The translations under genes and the position numbers were made by a program. Below are positions 58,464 to 64,000 of a DNA stretch of 64,000 nt, piece after piece. The DNA is from Umbilicaria muhlenbergii (lineage: Eukaryota; Ascomycota; Lecanoromycetes; Umbilicariales; Umbilicariaceae): NCBI GenBank assembly GCA_000611775.1, contig KK106983.1:1754820-1818819 (forward strand). Direction: 5' to 3'. The notes below the pieces were generated by a model. That model worked only from the letters and a program-made list of their open reading frames with translations. It had not been told where the DNA came from and ran no database searches. Positions within the stretch are counted from its first letter, which is position 1. Every line of letters begins with the position of its first letter.

Positions 58464-59081
58464 TCACGCCGGCTCAAAAGACCCCTCCGCCACCGCATGC
58501 AGCCCATCACAAATCCAAAACGTAACCGGCCCCCACACCTCATTCCGGACATAAAAACTCAACAGCGCCGCCACCGCCGCCTGCACCACTCCCCACGTCT
58601 GCTGATGATTAAACGCGTTCCTCGAATACCACCGGTACCCATGATCCGCGATATCGAACACCCCGCCCTGCACCAGCACGTCGCCGTGGTCCTGGAGCGC
58701 TGTGGTCGCGGCGTTGAGCGCGTACTGCAGGAGGCTGGTCTGCGAGATTTGCTGCGTCGCGGGGGATGAGGCGGCGTTGGGGATCAGGCTGTTGATTTGG
58801 ATGAAGATTCGTGTGTTGGGGGAGCACCAGGTGCAGGGGATGGGGATTTCGAAGGAGGAGGGCGCGCGGGGGGTGAGGCTGGAGGAGGAGGCGGGCGGGG
58901 AGAGGGAGGGGGCGAGGGCGTGGGGGGGGAGAGAGCGGGCGTTGAAGAGGGTGCCGGCTTTGGTTTTGTGGTCGTTGTAGCAGACGAGTTGGCGGCGGGG
59001 GAGAAGGGAGGCGGCGGAGGGGGAGATGAGGGGGAGGAAGAGGGTGAGGAGGAGGGGGAGGGGGAGGAGGTGGGAGAGCAT
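58464..59081 (-). CDS. Secreted protein of unknown function, 205 aa
   Basis: Single exon from the ATG at 59081. The first 24 residues (LSHLLPLPLLLTLFLPLIS) form a clear signal peptide; a Pro/Ser-rich stretch (about residues 45-75) follows, and then a compact domain with CTWCSPNTRIFIQINSL, LLQYALNAATTALQDHGD, and DHGYRWYSRNAFNHQQTWGV to VTFWICDGLHAV. It has few cysteines (LVCYND, CTWC and ICDG), which could form two disulfides. The family is not known to me. The alternating-helix C-terminal part resembles small secreted fungal proteins with a role at the cell surface. It shares strand and setting with the KP4-like gene 0.6 kb further right. Confidence 0.65.
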   Translation of the reverse strand: MLSHLLPLPLLLTLFLPLISPSAASLLPRRQLVCYNDHKTKAGTLFNARSLPPHALAPSLSPPASSSSLTPRAPSSFEIPIPCTWCSPNTRIFIQINSLIPNAASSPATQQISQTSLLQYALNAATTALQDHGDVLVQGGVFDIADHGYRWYSRNAFNHQQTWGVVQAAVAALLSFYVRNEVWGPVTFWICDGLHAVAEGSFEPA

Positions 59082-59679
59082 GGTTCGGGTAGGTGCGTGA
59101 GGGTTTGATGGAGGAGGTTTCGATGGAGGTGGCGGGGATGGAGGGGGCGGTGATATGAGGGAGGTGTGACAGGAGATTTCGAACGACGGCATCCGCGCGC
59201 TGCTTGGGGCTTCCCTTTATGGACTTTGCGCTTGCATGGCGAGAGGATGGGACCGCGTAGTGTGAAACAGCGCAACTTTGCGCTGCGGCGGGAAACTGCG
59301 CATCACTTGGCAAGTTCCCGCACAGTGCGTTTTCGACACCGGAGGAGGGCTCGTTGCCAATGAATCTACTCGAGTAGGTCATTAGTTGATGACATGATGG
59401 ACAGAGGCCCTGTGGGCTCAGGAGAGATGGAAGGAGGATATGCAAAAGGCTGACATTGTTCTGCGGAGATTATCCGCTAGGCCCAAGAGCAGAGGCCGCG
59501 GATAGAGAGACGCATGAGAGATACAGTATGTACGAGATGCGGTACGAGAGCGGTTGAAACTGAACAATAGTTACCCCAACATCAATGCCCTCAGGTATGT
59601 CCAAAATCCCACATATCACCCTCGCGCGTACTAACCCAAGCAAGCCCCATCCCCATCCCTCTCTCACCCGTCTCCCTCT
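59082..59679. other. Intergenic region, about 0.6 kb
   Basis: Promoter of the secreted-protein gene (-) and 3' flank of the KP4-like gene (-). The left 100 bases are G-rich and the right 100 are C-rich on the + strand. No other feature seen. Confidence 0.5.
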
Positions 59680-60138
59680 CTAATGCGCACAAACTCCACT
59701 GCACCCATACGTATTACTCACGTAATTCGCCACCAGTATCCCCATCTCAGTCGGTTTGTTGTCCCCACTCAGCGGCACACTGCCACAATACCAACACCCA
59801 TGGCTATTCAGATCTCCCGTGCGCGCAATGATGGTACTCCCGTTAATAGGGCCCATGCCTCTCGTAACCGACCCCTCTATGTACAAGCAGATGCCGCTTT
59901 TCTGGTGGCAGGCGACATCTTGGCCGTAATTGTAGATGGCCGCCGGGTTGATGGGCCCGCCTTGGATTACGGCACTGGCGCCGTTGGCGAGGGCTTGGTA
60001 AAATTCGTCGATCAGGTCGTTGTGAGGGTCGAGGCCGATGTTGTGCGATTTTATGCACATATTGTCGCCACGGCAGTTGATGCCGAGGGCGGTCGTGGTG
60101 GCGGCTAGGAAGAGGAGGTTGAGTAAGGTGGAACGCAT
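59680..60138 (-). CDS. KP4-like small secreted cysteine-rich protein
   Basis: Single exon, 152 residues. A signal peptide (LLNLLFLAATTTALG) is followed at once by INCRGDNMC, matching the KP4 motif LGINCRGSxxC. Further landmarks are a mid-domain cysteine pair (VACHQKSGIC) and the C-terminal HGCWYCGSVPLSGD with VANYVSNTYGCSGVC, which match the KP4 fold (HGCxxCGSxP and NYVSN). KP4 was first described as a virus-encoded killer protein of Ustilago that blocks calcium channels of rival cells; ascomycetes carry chromosomal homologues thought to act in competition or in plant interaction. The frame looks whole. The activity of this copy is unknown. Confidence 0.85.
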   Translation of the reverse strand: MRSTLLNLLFLAATTTALGINCRGDNMCIKSHNIGLDPHNDLIDEFYQALANGASAVIQGGPINPAAIYNYGQDVACHQKSGICLYIEGSVTRGMGPINGSTIIARTGDLNSHGCWYCGSVPLSGDNKPTEMGILVANYVSNTYGCSGVCAH

Positions 60139-63100
60139 CGTGGAGCTTTGTGGGTCTCTGGTCGACGTCGGTATCGGCTTGGGATTTCGAGGATCGAAGA
60201 ATGCTTACTGCGAAAAGACGGGCTAGGGTGATGGAATGAAAGACGGGGAGACTCGATGTTCGTAAACGTTTTTTGCTTAGGCACTTGAACAAGAAGGAAA
60301 TGGAGATTGTATAGCAACTGTTGGATCGCTCTGAATCCGCAAACATCACAGGCAAATCATCTTCTTATACCGGTCACAGCCCGTCGCCGAAACGGCTAAC
60401 TTGACGCCAAACGACGGACAAGACATCAGCAAGATGCGATATACGATACAGTTGAGGCTGTGAAGACGAAACAGTGACAATGCACCCCAGAAAGTGGAGT
60501 GTCGGCACAAATGCCCAAGCAGAGCTGTGCAATGTGCGACTTCTACCTTGCGGTTTCACGACTCGGATGCGATATGCGACAGGCGTTGAAACGATGGTAC
60601 GACACATTGCTGGAGATGGAAAACAACAACGTCATGGCGTTGATTCTATCGTTTCCAAATTGCTGAAAATCGATGTCAGACAGCGACCTCGGAGCCTCTA
60701 TGCGGTCTAAGCTCGGTGACGCATGGTTGTCTGGAGAAATTGCCGGGCCCCGGTACTTTTCTTAAGGTAGTTATGACGGTTAGTGAGCACGGTTAGGTGC
60801 AGCCTGGAGAAATGGCGGGAACAGGATTTTCAGTGCGCCCGCAATGCAATTTAATTTCATTAGGCCTTGAGGCGAATGGACAACAACACGCAAACAGTCC
60901 TCGGAGAAAGATTAGATGAAATGCATACACATATCGCTCCTGTTGCCTCGATATTGAAAGCGCTGAGAGGTCAGTTTCGGCCGCCATCGGTAGGAAAGAC
61001 TTCCGTATCGTCTAAGCCAGGTCTCGGACCATCACAGGCTGCGGAATTCATCCAGCTAGCGACGACGTGCAAGGACTCGGTCCGAGACGTATGATGTAAT
61101 GCCATGAAGCATCTTGATAAGATCCCAAAACACAAGTTCAACCTTTGCATGCCGTGCACCATAGGAGATTCCTGTCATTGAGGGAAGTTACAGAATGCAC
61201 CGCCTCCTATCAAGTCACTAGAATTTGCACTAGCGCTCGCGATTCCTCCACGCAGTGTCTATCAAGAGCCTGAAACCGTCTAGAGAAGCAGACAGAATAC
61301 CACTTTATACACATTTATTTCAACACACTTCACGTCCACACCATGACAAGCCCAAACGTCAAGGATCTAACCCGCGATGATCGTTATAGCCTCGGCCTGT
61401 GTCGTGTCATCAATATGAGACGTTCTGGTCAGTTTGTCCTGGACTTCTCTCACGACCTCATTCGCGGTCATGATTATCTCAGCTGGAGCGCTCATGATTG
61501 ACATGATAGCTGAGCATTCTTGGACAATCATTGAATGTGTTTGAGGCTGCTTGAATTATGACAGCGTAAGTTCTTATACTTGGCGTAGTTGCCGTAACAT
61601 GTTTGTACGCATTTTAGACAATGTAGGGTAATTTACATGGACTGATTAGGTTGACAAAAAACAAATAAGAGATAGTGGATCATAAAACAGAGTGAACCGG
61701 GGTGGTGTAGTAACGTGTTGTGGATACTAGAAACCCTTAATTGACAGTAGCAGTAATTGAGGACCAGCGAACAAAAAGACTGTGATAAATTTGAAACATT
61801 ACGCTTTCAGCGCAATGGCAAGTTTGTCATTATATTACCGTAGAAATATTGACTTAGAGGAATTATACTCGTAGCCCTCCAGTACCCGCCGGCACTATAG
61901 ACGAGACTACAATATAGAGAGCACACAGAAAGTGGGAACCAATCGATGCAAGAAGCAGAAGAAGATGAGGGACTGTGAAATCATATGATTTGATATACGT
62001 ACCATCTTTCCCAGGAGCCGTGAAAGGAAGTCGGATATACACAGAGCAATGATGTAGCTTGTATGGAGTAGGTGTGAAGAGGTCAGGAGTCTGATATGCA
62101 AGTGAAAGAACTTACATTAGATCACAGTGAATTATCAAAGACAGTGAAGCGGATGATATTTTGCATCAAAGACAAATCATAAAAGATGATATACAGTTGT
62201 GACAGAAGATTGAGGTTCTCAATGCAGCTTAAAGGTTGAGGCCTTGAAGGGGTCAGAAGCCGGAATTGAGTAAAAGCAGAGGCTTGAGAGAGATCTTCTT
62301 TTCCGCAGATGAAGAAATTCTTACAACCCACAATGTTTCTGTACGAAGCCCGTTCCTGTGTGATACAATAGCTGAGAACACGCTGAAGAGTAAAGCAATT
62401 CAAGATATCTTGCAATTAAACCTCGTAGCATCAGAGTCGTGAGAGTCAGTGGTTGCTGCTAGACATCTTGACTTCTTTCAAACAAGAGCCGCTTTAATGG
62501 GGGTAATGAGATTTATCATAGGATGTAACTGGTCCTTCTTCCCAATTAGCACCTGAGTGCAGGGTTCCTTGCAAGTCTGGTGCGGTCCTCTCAAACAACT
62601 TCTCCAGGTTCTCATAGAATGGCTGACAATTGCTGTTAGTGGTACATGAAGTAATTAGTCTCGATAGCAGTCAATCTATCTTTCTCCGGCAATGTGGCAA
62701 ATGCAGCTCAGTTTGTTCTCGGATTTTCTAATTCTGTTGCTGCTGAATGATCGAGGTGTTGTTGATGAGGGAAGGTGTTGGTCCTGAAATGCATCCATCC
62801 GTTACTGCGTTCTCTAAATTTGTGGCTTGTCCTGGAGATGCTTGTGGTAGATGTGGATCGCTCTGGCGCTGGTTTTCCGCGCTCAGGGCGAGAGGAACGA
62901 GAGAAGTGAAAGTGCGCTTTGGCAAAATGTTGGATGACGATGGGCCCTTGACGTGGCTTGAAGGTAAGTCCGACGACGAAATGCTGGTCAATGTGTACAG
63001 AGACGAACAGCCGTACTTGATGATTTATGGCTTGAGGAGAAGTTGTCGATTGGCTTCAGGAAATTGTTCATCTCTTTTCGAAATCAGCAGCTGATCTTGC

Positions 63101-63385
63101 TTTTTGGCAACCTCGATGGTTGCGTGGAAGACTGTTGCGTTACAGAACAATCCCTTCACTAGCGTACGGACTGACTTAAGAAGCCAATTGGAGCGTCACA
63201 CTCGAGACCGTGTAGCTATGTCAGAATCTAAGTACGCAGAAACTTTATCTCGTTGCCGTCTAGAGCTCCTTTATGACATTGGAATGTGGCATTTGTTGGA
63301 CGTAGCTGTGTGGATATATATTCATCAATTAACAATACTATCATCGCAAGTGTTAGTTCTAGCAAAACTTAAAAGCAGATAAACA
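60139..63385. other. Gene-poor region, about 3.2 kb, AT-rich in part
   Basis: The longest stretch without a supported gene. From about 61560 to 62500 the sequence is clearly richer in A and T than its surroundings. Two weak coding traces occur on the minus strand: a 54-codon ATG frame at 61368-61532 (contains AEIIMTANEVVREVQDKL) and a stretch at about 62996-63115 (contains IEVAKKQDQLLISKRDEQF). On the + strand, 60867-61094 is an open frame of 75 codons with protein-like composition. None forms a gene model. The region looks like decayed sequence. Confidence 0.5.
61368..61532 (-). pseudogene. Possible remnant or very small frame with weak similarity to the OTT_1508-like relic
   Basis: A 54-residue ATG-started frame. 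Its segment AEIIMTANEVVREVQDKL resembles AEIIKAEEVVGEIMKEI of the broken deaminase-family copy at 53-54 kb in length and in heptad-like pattern. The match is short and in a helical, low-information stretch, so shared descent is a weak inference. Confidence 0.2.
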
Positions 63386-63931
63386 TCACTCCCTTCCCCT
63401 CGCCATCCCATCATCTCTATCTGTATAGTCCACCCCCCACCTCACCACTCCATCCACCCCACGCAGCACATCGAACACATACTCCCTCCTCCAATTCTCT
63501 ACAATCCTGTTCCGCGTCTCCCGGCCCAAACAAGCCAAAGCCGTAAAATCCTCCGTCATCCTCCCCGCACAAAGATAGCTCAACACAGCCGCCACCGTAT
63601 TCGGCGTGCGCGGCAATTTCGGATCACCTCTTCTGCACCAAATCACCGCCAGAGTGAGAAGCATGAATGCCAAGACCGCCATGGAGATGTAGGCAGAGAC
63701 CAGAAAGCCACCATGAATTTGACCCGCACTGAAGGGGATTCCGGGCAGAACGACGATTAGCACTTCGGAGAGGAGGGCGACGAGACCAATGTGGGCGACG
63801 AATAAGGAACGCCGGTAGAGCGCCGTGAGGAAGGTGGTTAGAGGTCCAAGCGTGCGTTCGGCAAGCATGGTGTGGGAAGCGGGGGAGGGGCCGAGGTGTA
63901 GGAGGCGGAAGGGGGCGAGGATGACAACTTC
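63386..63931 (-). CDS. 3' exon of a DUF3433-type multi-pass membrane protein (5' part outside window)
   Basis: The terminal exon begins after an acceptor (TATAG) at about 63932 and encodes about 181 residues; the upstream exons lie beyond the right end of the window. Two membrane segments are visible (SLFVAHIGLVALLSEVLIVVL and AYISMAVLAFMLLTLAVIW), followed by the phrase KLPRTPNTVAAVLSYLCAGRM, which in DUF3433 proteins follows the last membrane segment, and a short cytoplasmic tail. The family is large in filamentous ascomycetes, with long extracellular parts and duplicated membrane blocks; no function is known. The part left of about 63650 is C-rich and the part right of it G-rich on the + strand. 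Confidence 0.72.
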   Translation of the reverse strand, partial: EVVILAPFRLLHLGPSPASHTMLAERTLGPLTTFLTALYRRSLFVAHIGLVALLSEVLIVVLPGIPFSAGQIHGGFLVSAYISMAVLAFMLLTLAVIWCRRGDPKLPRTPNTVAAVLSYLCAGRMTEDFTALACLGRETRNRIVENWRREYVFDVLRGVDGVVRWGVDYTDRDDGMARGRE

Positions 63932-64000
63932 TATATTACGCAAAATTGTCAGTCGGGTTTTTGTTTTAACAGTACGAGAATCTCTCTCGATTAGGTCTTC

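Overview
The window is nuclear DNA of a filamentous ascomycete (Pezizomycotina). The evidence is gene content (a Zn2Cys6 regulator, an NRPS-like synthetase, a DUF3433 protein, a KP4-like protein, a relic of the fungal OTT_1508-like deaminase family), many short introns (about 46-190 nt, mostly GT-AG with near-acceptor CTRAC branch sites) and a gene about every 2-3 kb on both strands. I cannot assign class or species. Gene models were spliced by hand by matching reading frame, splice sites and family motifs, so exon ends are predictions.

Layout. 1-930: tail of an unrecognised gene. 2152-5886: WD40 protein with a DDB1-binding (DWD) box. 6353-10494 (-): NRPS-like A-T-R synthetase with a degenerate condensation-like N-terminus. 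12013-15020 (-): ER glucosidase II alpha. 15632-16477 (-): two-domain dimeric alpha/beta-barrel protein. 17459-23795: three paralogous SUR2-type fatty acid hydroxylases, the third inverted. 25507-26550: pyrroline-5-carboxylate reductase. 27419-29548 (-) and 30658-32786 (+): divergent MFS and APC transporters; the MFS gene has an apparent one-base frameshift. 33320-35179: SET/MYND protein. 35246-36822 (-) and 37029-38578 (-): an OXNAD1-like flavin reductase and an old yellow enzyme. 39364-40434: unknown protein. 41374-43179 and 43458-46036: a sugar permease followed at once by a Zn2Cys6 regulator. 46281-47069: unknown. 48136-50784: cytochrome b561-type protein with a long disordered tail. 51498-52706: PDDEXK-like family protein. 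52987-54790 (-): broken OTT_1508-like deaminase copy. 55267-56499: C2H2 zinc-finger protein. 57218-58210: short-chain dehydrogenase. 58464-59081 (-) and 59680-60138 (-): two small secreted proteins, the second KP4-like. 60139-63385: gene-poor, AT-rich in part. 63386-63931 (-): 3' part of a DUF3433 membrane protein.

Most genes are housekeeping or stand-alone metabolic and transport functions. Three groups may work together: the SUR2-like trio (sphingoid base or lipid hydroxylation), the sugar permease with its adjacent regulator, and the divergent transporter pair sharing one promoter region. The accessory character rises after 51 kb.

The most striking unexplained signal is compositional. At ten or more places the + strand changes over a short distance from C-rich to G-rich, nearly always inside a coding region 0.2-0.6 kb before its stop, whichever strand the gene is on. 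This gives several proteins Gly/Glu/Arg/Val-rich C-termini.
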